A stretch of 64,000 nt of DNA, taken from NCBI GenBank assembly GCA_030544215.1, contig JARZZO010000002.1, forward strand, positions 81,475,150-81,539,149. The letters are read 5' to 3'. Shown piece after piece: positions 1 to 11,437 of this stretch. The notes below the pieces were generated by a model. The model saw only the letters and a program-made list of their open reading frames with translations. It searched no databases and was not told where the DNA came from. The first letter of the stretch is position 1. Each line of letters opens with the position of its first letter. The stretch comes from Zantedeschia hybrid cultivar. Lineage: Eukaryota; Streptophyta; Magnoliopsida; Alismatales; Araceae. A program made the position numbers and the translations under genes.

Positions 1-57
1 AACCCAGCTCTTTGAGTTGGTGCTCCCTTGACTGTAACCACTGTGCCACCTTGATCA
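1..57 (-). repeat. tRNA-derived SINE-like fragment cut by window edge
   Basis: Read on the minus strand, 48-38 gives TGGCACAGTGG, a match to the pol III A-box consensus of tRNA-derived SINEs. About 35 bases later the strand reads GAGCTGGGTT and runs off the window where a B box (GGTTCGAATC) would continue. The stem that a functional tRNA would need before the A box is not evident, so this is more likely a SINE head than a tRNA gene. The call is inference because half of the diagnostic sequence is outside the window. Confidence 0.4.
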
Positions 58-97
58 AAAAAGAAAAAACAAGTTGTACTCTACACAAAAACAGTAA

Positions 98-486
98 GGA
101 TATTTTACATATATATTCTTAAAAAATATTAATTTGCATTGTACTCCTAAGTCTCGTATATTGTCATAAATCACTTTGAAATATTTAGAAAGCTTACACT
201 TATACTCCTCTATCTCAAGATTGTACATAAATACATCTAAATTCATTAATATTTTGCATATATATCTCTCAATTCATTAAAACTTTATATATGTAACCTT
301 GACACTCCATGATGTTATTATGATTTATAGAATCTTTTGACAATATTTTGTTGAAATTTACGTTAGTTTGACCGAGGGGCAAAAATGTAATATTTTGAAA
401 ATTTTAGAGGTATATATGACAATATGAGATAGTTGGGGGTATAGATACAAATATAATATTTTTAAGAGCAAATATGAAAAAACCCA
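98..486. mobile_element. Foldback-type inverted-repeat element
   Basis: The arm at about 99-166 is repeated in inverted orientation at about 418-485 with many substitutions. The reverse complement of the right arm contains the same order of motifs: an A-rich start, CTTAAAAATATTA, TTTGTATCTATACCCCC and CATATTGTC. The internal part is AT-rich and has no ORF. The same arm sequence recurs elsewhere in the window (18.9-19.9 kb, 49.0-49.4 kb, 57.7-58.1 kb), so this is a member of a dispersed non-autonomous DNA transposon family. The superfamily is not determined. Confidence 0.6.
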
Positions 487-822
487 CATAGTGACTAAAA
501 TGCCGGGCAGCTGTTCATGGGGGCACTAACAAAAACATTTGTGTTTCGAATGTGTAAGTCTGTGAGTTAATGGAAATGATTAAACAAAAATAAAATGGAG
601 TTAAAAAGCTAACAGTAACGGTTGTTAATATCAGTTTTCATTTAATTTACCAAGCAGTGGAAAAAACACTTGTCCACCTCTCTCAACTGTGCACTATCTT
701 TTGGTTACACATTTTACGTTCATGTTTATAGTATTATATAACGAAATATACTTATCAAATTTTATGTTCACGCTTCCACTATGTGTCAATTATACTGAGC
801 CTACCGTAGTCTTAGATACTAA

Positions 823-1098
823 GGCCATATTTGACGCAACTTCTATTTAAAAGTATTTTTATATTTTTATTTGATTATTTTTTATAAAAGTTACTAGATC
901 TTAGAAGTCATTTATGTAGTATTTTACTTGTGTTTTAACTTCTAACTAAAAGTTATAAAGCGAGAAAATGAGATTGTTATGAAAGAGTTGACTTTTGTAA
1001 CAAATTAAAATTAGTTATAACCTCTCTCCCTCAACTCATTCTATATAAAAAGTAAAAGTCAAAAGTAACTTTTAAGTAGAAGTTATGCAAACAGGTCC
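823..1098. mobile_element. Tourist-like (PIF/Harbinger) MITE
   Basis: The element is 276 bp. The left end GGCCATATTTGACGCAACTT and the reverse complement of the right end, GGACCTGTTTGCATAACTTC, form imperfect terminal inverted repeats that continue into a shared TTAAAAGT. It is flanked by the trinucleotide TAA at 820-822 and 1099-1101, the target-site duplication expected for PIF/Harbinger MITEs. The interior is AT-rich and non-coding. It lies about 570 bp upstream of the PAM68 start codon. Confidence 0.8.
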
Positions 1099-1101
1099 TA
1101 A

Positions 1102-1611
1102 ATGCCATTGTAACAATGAAAATTTACTGTGATATTTCACCTCTAGTTTGAGCTTGTGTTTTCATTCACTTTATGTCATCCCCAAAAAAATCACACATCT
1201 TATATGGAATTTGTCTCTCTTTCTCTTTATCTAAACACATTTCAAAAATAAAGAGAATTTCTAACGTTTAATAAGTTATGGTATGAGCTAAAACTGTGAC
1301 TTAAGGAAATAAAAAAATCTTTTCTATCTATTAACTGATTTTTTGACATTTTTTGACATATCACTCATCAGAGAAATGAGGTTTAAAGAAACTCATTTTT
1401 ATGTTGACGTTTAATATAATTATAAATATGATATTTGATCGTATTTTATGGTGTTTTATTACTAACAAATGGAATAAAACCTTAATTAATTTAGAGCCTC
1501 AGACAGATAACATTACTGTGGGGCTTCTTTAGATTTTTCTCCCATTCTTGCAGAGAGCACATCGATAACGCCGATAAGGCATATGTTGCCGGAGATGTAG
1601 AAGAAGAGGCT

Positions 1612-1661
<50 letters not shown>

Positions 1662-1671
1662 CCCCATCGAC
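1102..1671 (+). promoter_or_regulatory. PAM68 upstream region and 5' leader
   Basis: This is AT-rich DNA between the MITE and the PAM68 ATG. No convincing TATA box is visible. The leader ends in an uninterrupted (AG)n tract at 1613-1661, only about 10 bases before the start codon. GA/CT tracts close to the start are common in plant promoters and leaders, where GAGA-binding BBR/BPC proteins are known to bind such repeats. A regulatory role here is inference. Confidence 0.4.
1613..1661. repeat. (AG)n microsatellite in PAM68 leader
   Basis: About 24 uninterrupted AG dinucleotides end 10 bases upstream of the PAM68 ATG. The tract should be length-polymorphic. Confidence 0.95.
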
Positions 1672-2307
1672 ATGGCGTCCCTCCAGGTCCTCCGCGCTTT
1701 GCAGCCGCCCTCCGCCCAATTCCTCACCGCCACAACCCGCTTCGCCGCCTCCTACCCCGCAAAGATTCCCACTTTTCCCCACTTCCGCCGAGGACCCGTC
1801 AGCCGTGGGGCGCTGAAGAGCCCCCGCGGCTTCGGCCCCGCTCCCGCCAAGCGCAGGGCCGGGAAGAAGCAGAGGAAGAAGCGCAGCGGCGAGGACGAGG
1901 ACGAAGAGGAAGAAGAAGAAGACGAAGAGGAAGAAAGGGGCGGAGAGGAGTACGAAGAGACCATCCCGCAGGTGGTGACGGACCGGATGATGCGGCGGAT
2001 GGGGGTGTCGGTGGGGTCACCGGTGGCGGTGGGGTTGCTCTTCTTCCCGTTCTTCTACTACCTGAAGATGGTGGCCAAGGTGGACGTGCCCACCTGGGTC
2101 CCTTTCCTCGTCTCCTTCTTCTTCTTCGGCACCGCCCTGCTAGGCGTCAGCTACGGCATCGTTTCCTCCAGCTGGGACCCCCTCCGGGAGGGCTCTCTCC
2201 TCGGCTGGAACGAGGCCCGCCGCAACTGGCCTGTCTTCTGGCAGTCGCTCTGGGGTAGCGGTGGTGACAGGGGTAGCAGCGGGGGTGGCAGGTCTGGCAA
2301 GAGGTAG
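1672..2307 (+). CDS. PAM68: PAM68-like photosystem II assembly protein, chloroplast
   Basis: This is a single-exon gene of 211 aa. PAM68 is a thylakoid membrane factor for early photosystem II assembly (conversion of the D1 reaction-centre complex). Residues 1 to about 45 are rich in Ser/Ala/Arg and poor in acidic residues, as in a plastid transit peptide. A basic patch (60-71) is followed by a long Asp/Glu run (73-97). Two hydrophobic segments follow (about 116-132 and 142-164), then the family-typical block SSWDPLREGSLLGW (166-179) and a Gly/Ser-rich basic tail. Length and order match plant PAM68. The ATG has G at -3 and +4 and directly follows the AG repeat. The minus-strand ORFs over the acidic stretch are low-complexity shadows. 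Confidence is high for the family; cellular role is taken from the family. Confidence 0.93.
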   Translation: MASLQVLRALQPPSAQFLTATTRFAASYPAKIPTFPHFRRGPVSRGALKSPRGFGPAPAKRRAGKKQRKKRSGEDEDEEEEEEDEEEERGGEEYEETIPQVVTDRMMRRMGVSVGSPVAVGLLFFPFFYYLKMVAKVDVPTWVPFLVSFFFFGTALLGVSYGIVSSSWDPLREGSLLGWNEARRNWPVFWQSLWGSGGDRGSSGGGRSGKR

Positions 2308-4154
2308 CAGAAGAAGATTCTGTTTTTATGTCTTTTTCTAGAAAAAAATAGTGTTTTTTAGGAGATTTATATGTACTTTGCTATGTTCTTGGAGGTGGGT
2401 TAGGTTCCATCTGATGGAAAACCAAAGGAATAGTCCACTTCTATTACTGTCGGAGACTTTGGCATTGTGTTATAGTGATGTTCTCTTGAAAGCGAAGCAG
2501 TTCTTTAAATCCTCTGTAGGGACTTATGTGTAGTTTTTTCTTGATTTGGCTAGTAAGTAGTAACTGGTGTGCAAATGAGAAATGGGTTTTGTAGTGTCTG
2601 GTAGGAAACTTGGAGCTCAGAGTTGTGGAGGATTCTTGTTGGTTGTTGGCTATTGGGTTGGGAATGGGAATGGCATGAGTTGCTAAGGTTGACCTACTCT
2701 TGTTTTTTGCTGAATTGAAAAAAGATGTATTTTGGATGATAAAAATGGGCTGCACATCAGAGCAAGGCTGCAGAGGAGGTAAGAAATGGAGAATTTTCTG
2801 GGGGATCTTGTTGTTATTTCATCCAATGTATGAACACAACTGAGATTGTGTTTCTGTCCCTTTTCAATCTGGATACCCTGTCAGCATCATTTGAAGGTCG
2901 GTAATGAAGTATTATGCACCTTATCATGATTCCTAAAATAGACAGCTTTAGAAACAGCATTTCACTTTCTCTGACATGCTCAGATGCTTGAGACAGTTTC
3001 CACCAGTTATAAATGTAATGGCAACTTTTTTGTGGGGGAAATCTGTTTCCATAATCCATATTGGCATCCTTGTGCCATTTGTTCTTTCTTTAAGTGTGCA
3101 GCTAACCCATCCACGTAAAGCGAAGTCTCTGTAGTGTTAATCTGGTGATTTTGCAATCTCTAGAGTAAACTTCTACCTAAAAGCCTTGTTCTTATGCTGG
3201 ATGAATTATTCAAATGATACATTGGTTCATCAGAATGAGCTGATTTCACACCACAGGGCTTAATTGTACAGAAATCAGTTTGAATGTGATTTGTGAGAAA
3301 ACAAATTCTGAAGTGTATGAATAAACCAGGATATTATAGCTATAGGTGTTGTGAATACTACTCAGTGTCATATGAAGGTTGCCATTGGCGAGAAGATTGA
3401 GGAGCAGGGAAAAAAGGAAGGAACATGATGGCATGTTCAAGTATTATATCCCTACAAAATTGTGATTTAAAAGGCTTCTGAACTATAGAAACCCATTCAG
3501 TCTCTCTGTGAGTAAAGCAAAAACTTCCTTCCGCATGCAGACTGGACTTGTAACACATCTTTTGTGTCACTGGGGCATATGCTCACACGTATATTCATGA
3601 AAAGGTGGCCCTCTTCCATGGTTATGGATGTTAGTTATTCTGAATTTCTCATGTGATACCTAACATGCTGGATGCTACACTTTTCAAAACCACAAATAGT
3701 TGAACTTTCTTCCAAGTATTGTGTGGGAGAAACATGTCAGTATGCTTCCCAGCTTCCAATTACAAGGGCTGTCTTTCCAGGGATCATCTGAAGGAACTCA
3801 GATCTCATGTCATTAATTAGCATTAGAAACTGATTTTTCCCCATCATCTGTGATGTCTGATGTTTCTGAGCATGTTTGTCGACCATTTTCTAGGTATTAG
3901 GTGTTTCTAAATTTAATACTCATGTGAGCAGCAAAGAAAAATGGCTCCACTATGCGAAACAATTTACAATTACATGGTAGAAAACATACAGACTGGGAGA
4001 ATATGATGTCAAGCTGTCAAACCAGCATTGAACACAAAGATACAAAAGGAAAATATGCAATCTTCCAAAAGTATTCGGAAGCCATACTTCTACTTGGATA
4101 ATGGATAGTTGCTTGTTCAATGGCTATTAAACATTGGAAGCAGACATTCAATTA
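2308..4154. other. Convergent intergenic region, PAM68 and MYB 3' ends
   Basis: PAM68 (+) and the MYB gene (-) end tail-to-tail across this 1.85 kb. It must contain both 3' untranslated regions. The short ORFs here lack codon bias or any recognisable motif, and I see no gene, RNA or clear transposon. Confidence 0.5.
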
Positions 4155-5898
4155 TCAAGAACCATGGGAAAGCTTGATTGACGGCGAAGACATAACACCC
4201 TGAAGCATAGTTTCCTCAGAAAGAAACTGAAGGATATCATCTTCTACATTACTGTCATCAATTCCTCTTAAATAACACCACTCTTCACCAAGAGGATCAG
4301 CAAGAGCATTAGTGCTGCTTAAACCACTATCAAGCATATAAATATCTTCTCTGTTTGATGGAGGTGAGTTCCTAATACCACAGGCTGGGAAGATCCCATC
4401 CATGTCGAACTGCAGTGGTGGAGATGATGCCATGTTGACAAAAAGGTCTTTGTGGAGACCAGCATCATTTTGGACAGGTGGACTGTAAGTGTCTAAAGAA
4501 TCACCATTGGTACTAGGAATCTCATTCTTGAAGAGGGATCTTGTGCAACGAACGGCCTTTGTGCGGATGATATTTGTAGGCTTCTCTTTGTCAAGTTCTC
4601 CATCTGGTGATTTCTCACCCATAGATCGTGCACGTTTCTGTGAAAAGTCACCTAAAGCCTTCTTTCTAAGGCAAGTATTCCAGTAGTTCTTTATTTCGTT
4701 GTCTGTTCGGCCGGGTAATCGGCCTGCGATTAAGGACCATCTGCAAGTAAAAGAAACAAGAGATTCTCAGAAGACATTTTGTCTGTCTCATCCGAACAAA
4801 GAAACATTGGTAGAGGAAGAGGGTTATGAGATAAGAAGCATGCACAGAGAAGGGAATGTGTGTACAAAGCAGAATTCAGATAACCACCGATTGCCAAGCA
4901 GGTTGTGCAGTTTGATGATTAATTCCTCTTCTTCCTCTGTGATGTTCCCTCTCTTGATGCCAGGCCTCAAATAATTCAACCACCTCAATCTGCAGCTCTT
5001 TGGACACCGGTTCAGTCCTGTGAAACAATCTTCGTGCTGTTTCAGCAATGTTTAGCTCCGTTTTTTTACTGTTTAGATTTGACTGAGAAAAAGGTGCTCT
5101 AGTATTTGCTTCAGTTTAATCTATCATCACACTTGGATCTGCAGAACTGCAGCCTAGTTTGTTTGTGCAGGAATTGAATCAGAGCTGTGCACAGTGCACA
5201 TGGTATATGTAGATTTTGAGTGAGCATTTGGCACATCCTTTTCTTTGGAAATACAAGAATGTAAACAAGGAGAAGGTACTTTCTCATGAATACTAATTGA
5301 CATCTGCAGATTTTCAGGTTCCTGCTCTTGGTGAGGAACTCATTGAAATTATTTTTGGATCTTGTATGTTTTTAACTTGCAGAAAGTCTCTTCCTTATTT
5401 TAATGTCACTCATGCAGAGTACTGTGGTTCTCCCAAGGAATGAATTATGCACCAAGCTGGTCAAAAAGAAGTTGTTTTTGGCCCTTAATTTAGCGCAATT
5501 GCTGCTGTCGGACAGTCACCAAGCTAGAAGTCAAATGGGAATAGCTCAAAGCAGAATTAACTATGAATTACCTGGTGGAAACTATTGGTGGCTATTGTTC
5601 TTATGTATGAGCAAAGCTGGCTACAAAAATGAACTGCGGCATCCATACAGGACGCAATTACATCTTGGTTGCTGAACCCATGACCTTACACTTAATTTGA
5701 TGATGCACACTGTTTGAGGACTTTGATAGGACCAGCCTCTGTTAGCCAGAAATTGCAACCCTCACCTGCGTTCTTAGGCAGGCCTCTCCATCGCCCATGG
5801 CCGTGAGCCATGATGTAATCCGACAGCAACTTGTCTTCTTCGCTTGTCCAGGTTCCCCTCTTGATCCCTTCCTTGGGACAGCAAGCTCCCCTCACCAT
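4155..5898 (-). CDS. R2R3-MYB transcription factor, TT2-like (flavonoid type)
   Basis: There are three exons: 5898-5766, 5017-4888 and 4740-4155 (stop included), giving 282 aa. Exon 2 is 130 bp, the usual length in this family, and both introns have GT/AG borders (introns 5765-5018 and 4887-4741). R2 spans about 14-62 with Trp17, 37 and 57. R3 spans about 67-113 with Ile70, Trp89 and Trp108. Residues 76-95 match the bHLH-interaction signature [DE]Lx2[RK]x3Lx6Lx3R, so partnership with a TT8/EGL3-type bHLH is expected. Residues 144-154 read NIIRTKAVRCT, like the block seen in TT2/MYBPA proanthocyanidin regulators. The C-terminus is acidic, as in an activator. Oddity: Pro50 lies where most relatives have Gly in the CGKSCRLRW block of R2. 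An in-frame upstream ATG at 5967 would add 23 aa, but 5898 (MVRGACC) fits the family start. The exact target pathway (proanthocyanidin or anthocyanin) is inference. Confidence 0.9.
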
Positions 5899-6937
5899 CT
5901 TCTCCCCTTGTTCCTCTCCCTCTTGCCTAGCTTGAAAGAAGGGGGCGTAACTGGGACAGACCTCCAAGCAACAAAGCCTGTGGAAAAGAAAAAAAGTGTA
6001 GCATTAAGCACCAACTGCATGAATAAATAGGTTGTGAAAGTTTGGTGTGCTTAAAGTTTAAAATGGTCTTTAAGCCACCATGCAGACCACCTGGCTATAG
6101 GAAACTTTGAAGTTGTGTTGTTGTAGGCTAGTTTTGATCGTTTCTTGGAAGCTAAAAATAGAGAAGGCACCCAAGATGGAGAACCTGATTTATTGTAGAT
6201 GTGAATGCAGGAGCCAGGGCAAACCAGAATAGAAACTATTTGGTTCAATGCAGGGTTCTGCTGCATTGAGGCACGCTATGATTCAGCTACCAACAGGGAG
6301 TGCCAACCGCCCCATAAAATAGTGGCAGATGAATAGGGTCCTCAGAAGAGGCCAAGAAATTTCAGTTCTCTGAGGGTAGCATGCACTTTGAAGGGCAACG
6401 TTATTGGCATTATCAGCTTGGAATGGGTCTCTCTCTCTGCGCGCGCGCGCGTGTGTGTGCGTGCGTACGTGCATGTATGTGTCTGTATGTGTATGTATGT
6501 ATGTGTGATGTAAAATGGGTGAAGGCAGAGCAACCTAATTGCAGTTGGCTGCTTATTCCCTTCTTCCCTTTGGTTGAGACTTCTGACTCTAACTCACCTT
6601 CCCTCATGAGAAGAAACGTTTCTCTGTAAGTTAAGGGGGACTAGTGAAACAGAAAAAAAAATTCCTGGCAAGCTTCCTCTCCTGGAAATGTTATGGGTGC
6701 GATTAGTTGTGAAATATGGAGACAAGTATGGTATCGCCTTTTTAACCCTAAAATTAACAGTCCCCTAAATGAAGTGGCTTGGGTGCTATTAGGGGACACC
6801 ATCCATCACATGGATGCTGACCAGTAGTTGTAGTCTGCAGAGCAGCTTTTAGATCCCATTCATTGACTTTCCTAAGGCAAGGAGAGCATCTCACTTTCAC
6901 CCCCATCTCCTTTGAGCTGAATAGGGGAAGAGCTAAA
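5899..6937. promoter_or_regulatory. Upstream region of MYB gene
   Basis: This DNA lies 5' of the minus-strand MYB gene. It includes a mixed GC/GT/TATG microsatellite at about 6438-6506. No TATA box or other element can be placed with confidence, and the overlapping ORFs across the microsatellite are low-complexity artefacts. Confidence 0.35.
6438..6506. repeat. Compound (GC)n-(TG)n-(TATG)n microsatellite
   Basis: An alternating purine-pyrimidine run changes from CG to TG to GTATG units. Such a tract is prone to length change. It lies about 540 bp upstream of the MYB start. Confidence 0.85.
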
Positions 6938-7402
6938 GGGATAATTACATGTACTAAAACTACAGATTTACCTATTTTATTTTTATGATACTATAAATAA
7001 TTTTACTATGTCGCAATACTTATAAAAATGTCTATGCCGTTGCCGTATGTTAGTATTTTGTTAAATATCTCTTATTTAATCTTAGTTAACTTTTAACTAA
7101 AGTGTAAAATGTCTAAAATATTCTTATTCTTTGCTCAACTCTATTTCCCTCTCTTTACATCTATCTCTCTATATCGCTCTTTCTCTCTCTTTGGCACAAT
7201 GTTCTAATTAAAAAAAAAAATGTAGGTGCATTTTTATTTAAACATCAAATTTAACGATTGATTGAAAACGGAATCTTTAACGGAAGTTAACTATAAGGAC
7301 ATTTAGCAAGTATTACTGCAGTGAGACTATTTATAAAAGCATGAAAATAAAATACATAAATTTATAATTTTATTTTTAACAGAGTTATATATGTAATTAT
7401 CC
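6938..7402. mobile_element. Foldback-type inverted-repeat element
   Basis: The left end GGGATAATTACATGTACT is mirrored at the right end by the reverse complement of ATATATGTAATTATCC. Both are followed inward by an AT-rich arm of roughly 80 bp that includes TATTTTATTTT and TTTATAAATAG-like motifs. The interior has no ORF and is short and AT-rich. It resembles the other long-armed elements of this window but has its own arm sequence. Boundaries are approximate. Confidence 0.6.
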
Positions 7403-8530
7403 AAAAACTAAAAGAGAGCAAGAAATAAAACCTTATTTCGTCAAAAGAAACACACTTGACAATTCAATGGTGGGCTACAAGGCAAAGGGCAGATTCATCC
7501 TCTCAGGCTACAAAGGGGTGTAATGGATGCCTGGAGTCTTAGTCCTTGGATGGGTCCTATGGGAATAGGAGTTGTCTGTTCTGGTTGATCCATCATAACT
7601 ATTCCACCCCTCTTGGTAAGGGACCATGCCACCTCACTAGCATTTAGGGGTATGCTGTGTTTTCTTTTCTTTTTTTCTTTTTCTTTTTTTGAGAAAGGTA
7701 TGCTATGTTTTCAGACCCACTGCAATCCCTTTGGTGAGATTACAGAATGTTGAATTGGACATCTTTGCATTGTTTAAATCACAGAAAATCTCCAAGATTA
7801 GATGGCTCCTTTTAAAAATACTTTTGGCAAATTATTTTACCCGAATAAAAAAGAATAGACTCACACGTTTAGAAAGAGCCGACAAAGGGTGGGGCATCGA
7901 AATGCCATGTCGGAACATTTCTTAAAACCATGCATGGGATGTGTCAGCAGGTCGATGAAGTTATTAGTCTAATTATCCTGAGATCAAAGAAGCATAGGAT
8001 GATGGCATTGCCAACCATTTAACTACCCATAATTTGCATTTACATGTAAACATTTTTAACCAAAAGAAAACGATAATTTATGGAAAAATATGTGATTAAC
8101 ACATTGAAATTGATTATAACATGTACATGACATGGATGACCCCTACCACTAATCTGATCCCCATCGAATCTTAAACCTGATCTAAAATAGTACAACACAT
8201 AAATTTTCGAACAGCTTAATTAACAAGGCGAAAGGGGATACTGTTGTTGTGACAATCGTTAGTGAGGGCAAAAGACAAAACAAGACGTCAAAAGAAAAAA
8301 GAAACTTTTTAGGAGGTTGTAAAGGAAAAAAATTTGAAACTTACCCCAAAGTTGGTGACCCGAACACATTTGTCTTCTACTGATAAAGATGGTAGCCTTA
8401 TAGAGTTAGAAACTTTACCCAAGAAACTTTAGCCAAGAAAGAATTGTCGTCTAAATGTACAATCATATATTCAAGTACATGTTCATGTCTTTTGTCACAA
8501 CTGAGAAGACCGCTTGGAAAAAGAAGAGGG
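7403..8530. other. Intergenic, no gene recognised
   Basis: AT-rich DNA with only short random ORFs and no recognisable protein, RNA or transposon end. Confidence 0.4.
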
Positions 8531-8984
8531 TTTTTGCAAATAACCCCTAAAATATTCAATATTTATAGATAACTCCTTGCATAATTCATATTTGTATATA
8601 ATTCCTTAATTATGTTAACATTTGGATATAACCCCTTAAGTATGTGTTATCTTTTTTAATTGTATGTGAGTTAAAATACTTTTACTCTATATAAAAATAG
8701 AAATAAGTTTTGATGCTAAAGCTTATGGTTGGATATTTATGTGGTTTTTCTTGTGGACTGTCTTTATTTTAATTCACGATATTATTAGTTTTTTTTCACT
8801 TAATAGTTTCACATATTATATGTAAGGTAATAATATTTTAATTCATGTGACACTTAAAATAAACTCACATAATTAAGAGAGTTATATGCAAATAACATCA
8901 AAGTTAAAGGGGTTATACATAAATATGAAGCATATAATGAATTATCTATAAATATGAAATCATTTAATAGGTTATTTGCAAAAA
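8531..8984. mobile_element. Foldback-type inverted-repeat element
   Basis: The left end TTTTTGCAAATAACCCCT and the right end AATAGGTTATTTGCAAAAA are reverse complements apart from a few bases. The homology continues inward (a stretch reading ATTTATAGATAAC on the left and its reverse complement on the right). The element is about 450 bp, non-coding and AT-rich, and is probably a non-autonomous DNA transposon. Confidence 0.6.
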
Positions 8985-9090
8985 CTTCAGGAAAAATGTT
9001 ATAAAGATCCATGCATGCCTTGACTTTGTTTTTGCTACCGGCCAGCCTTCCATTTCCCAAGGGTTAGGGGCAGAGGGAGCTGTGGACCAC

Positions 9091-9093
<3 letters not shown>

Positions 9094-9164
<71 letters not shown>
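9094..9164. repeat. Compound (CT)n(TA)n microsatellite
   Basis: A pure CT run (9094-9123) passes directly into a pure TA run (9123-9164). Confidence 0.95.
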
Positions 9165-9167
<3 letters not shown>

Positions 9168-11353
9168 GAAGAGGGGGGGATCCCTATATAACAAAGGAAG
9201 AGACAAAGTTGATTCACCTCAATTCTTATTCCATATCTATTAGCTCTCTTTTTTGTTTCTTTTCTAACAAGTGTAACAAGTGACTAAGTACTTATAATAC
9301 CTTCAAGTGTGAGAGATTCAAAACTCACGAGTCCCTCTACTAAGGATAATTTCATAACAAACAAGATTGTTTCACCTCGCCACATTCAAATACAAAGTGC
9401 AAACACCCCTGTGAGATGTGAAGTTATGACTTCCCGAAATAGAGAGGTTATGAGATACCCATTAAGCTAGGCCCAGTTGATCACGACCACTAGCTTTCAC
9501 CATAACTAGACAGTGTAAGGTGCAATATCTTTACGAAAATTAGTGTTGGAGTTAGAGATATAAAGTACTCAAGTGAGATCCATCGTAATGGGTCCATGTT
9601 CATGTGTGCTACAGAAGATTGGGCAAATAATGCCTATTCCTATGAAAAATAGTTTAATTTCATTAGATGAGTCTACAGTGTCAGAATAATGTCGTAGTAA
9701 CTCTAATATTACCTCAAGGCAAAGGTTTGTAATAATTTGAACATATCAAATCCCTGTGATCTAGCGTACTTCTTGTCGAAGTCCTTGCCTAGTTAGGGTT
9801 TCTTTAGTTATAATTCCCTGCAATTTATATATTTGGAAATGAACCTTGTAACTTGGACATTTTAAAATGCGTCCAAACAACTTTCATTTCATATCTTTTA
9901 TTTATCCCTACCAACAGTCTCCCTGTGAATTATGTACTCAATTCCCCTAGTTAAAACTTAAATTGGGTTGGCCATTTTGTCCTCATTTCTTGCCAAATCT
10001 CGTTGCCACTTTCATTTCACTAGATTCCGCACATTGGAATGCTAGGCCATACTAATGTACAGAAAGGATCCAACCACCTTTGAAGAGGTTCACGTGGGAG
10101 AACATAGTAAGCAACAACAAACATTGCACTACAATCTTGCCCCAAATTGAAATTAGATTGCTAGCTTTTTCTTTATCTTAAGGTAGGTAGGGTTTTCCCT
10201 CCCCCTTGGACTCTCCTTGCTGGGCTTGGCAGCATCATCAACGGTGGTGGACTTGGTCCTCCTCGACATCGGCTCCCCTGGGAGGGAGGAGTCCTTATTT
10301 TGGTACTCCCCCCTCCCTCCCTTCCTTCTCTCCTTTTGGTTCGCTTATTTCTTCCCCTTCTTTCCTTCTCCCCCCTCCCTTCCTCCCTCTTCTTTGGCTC
10401 GTTCGTTTTCTCCTCCTACTGCCACCTCTCCACCACCCTCACCCCTTCCATCCCCACCTCCACATGCACCATACCCTCTACCACCCCTCCACCACCCTCG
10501 TATGTTTTCCAGATCCATTTCTATCTCTTGACCCTACCACCCTTCAGCTACCAGTTTTCACCTCTTACCACTCTTGTTTATGTATCCATCCTCTCTCCAT
10601 CTGTTCTACCTCCCACCACAACAATCAAAGGCTTCCTCTTCCTTTTGGTTTGGCCTACCTTCTTCCCTTTGTTTTGCTTCTACCCTTTCGGGGTTTTGTT
10701 GGTGGATTAGGGTCTTTGGCCTTTCTCGGCTCTTGATGATATATAACTGCTGCCTTCATTTGCGTTTCTTTTGTGTAGTCCATTTTGCAGATCATCATGC
10801 TATCTGAGGGTAGTTTTCTCTGTCCCCATTGTAGATGCTAGAGATGTGTGTTGGAGCTCTAGATCTTGCACATAGTCTATGTGCCCGTGTCGACGTGTGT
10901 GTCTTGGAGCCTCTATTTGTCTAATTGCTAAGAAGAGAGGTATCGTAAACTCAGTTGGTCCAACAACCTCTGTCCAGATAGCTAGGCAAAGAGATGGGAA
11001 GTTGTTTTGAGGATTTAAGAATAGTCTCACATCAAAAGCTACAAGGAGTATCACTTACCTCCACTGCATATGGAAGGGAAGAGAGTACCAAATCAAGGTA
11101 AGTCATCTTTTATCTTTTCACCTATTCAACCACTCAAGTCCTGCCACATCACTCATCCTCTAACTTGAATGTTAGAAGGTGTATTCCAGGAATCACGCAA
11201 GGGTCCTATTGACATTTAGTGTATGGCTTCAAGCCATGTCATAAGGTATAGAGAGACTTCCTCTAGGGCAAAGAGAGAAGGGAGAACCTCGATAAAGAGA
11301 CAGGTCGAGACAAAAAAAAATCACTTGTATCAATGGCTAATTAGTAACTATCC

Positions 11354-11356
<3 letters not shown>
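9165..11356. other. Intergenic, includes a pyrimidine-rich tract
   Basis: No gene is recognised. About 10265-10620 is strongly C/T-biased on the plus strand. It produces three overlapping long ORFs whose translations are Pro/Ser/Leu/Phe-rich and match nothing known. They are a composition effect rather than a gene. The remainder is AT-rich. Confidence 0.4.

Positions 11357-11414
<58 letters not shown>
11357..11414. repeat. (GA)n microsatellite
   Basis: About 29 uninterrupted GA dinucleotides. Confidence 0.95.
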
Positions 11415-11418
<4 letters not shown>

Positions 11419-11437
11419 ACCTCACGAATGGGAGAAC

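Noticed and set aside
1..57. A true tRNA gene
   Set aside because: No plausible acceptor stem before the A-box-like sequence, and the gene would be cut by the window edge.
5899..5967. MYB start at the upstream in-frame ATG (adds 23 residues)
   Set aside because: The extension has no similarity to the family, and the downstream ATG (MVRGACC) has good context and matches the usual R2R3-MYB start. It remains possible.
10206..10736. Plus-strand 176-codon ORF and two overlapping ORFs
   Set aside because: All three frames are open because the DNA is almost pure pyrimidine. The translations are low-complexity Pro/Ser/Leu/Phe without any domain.
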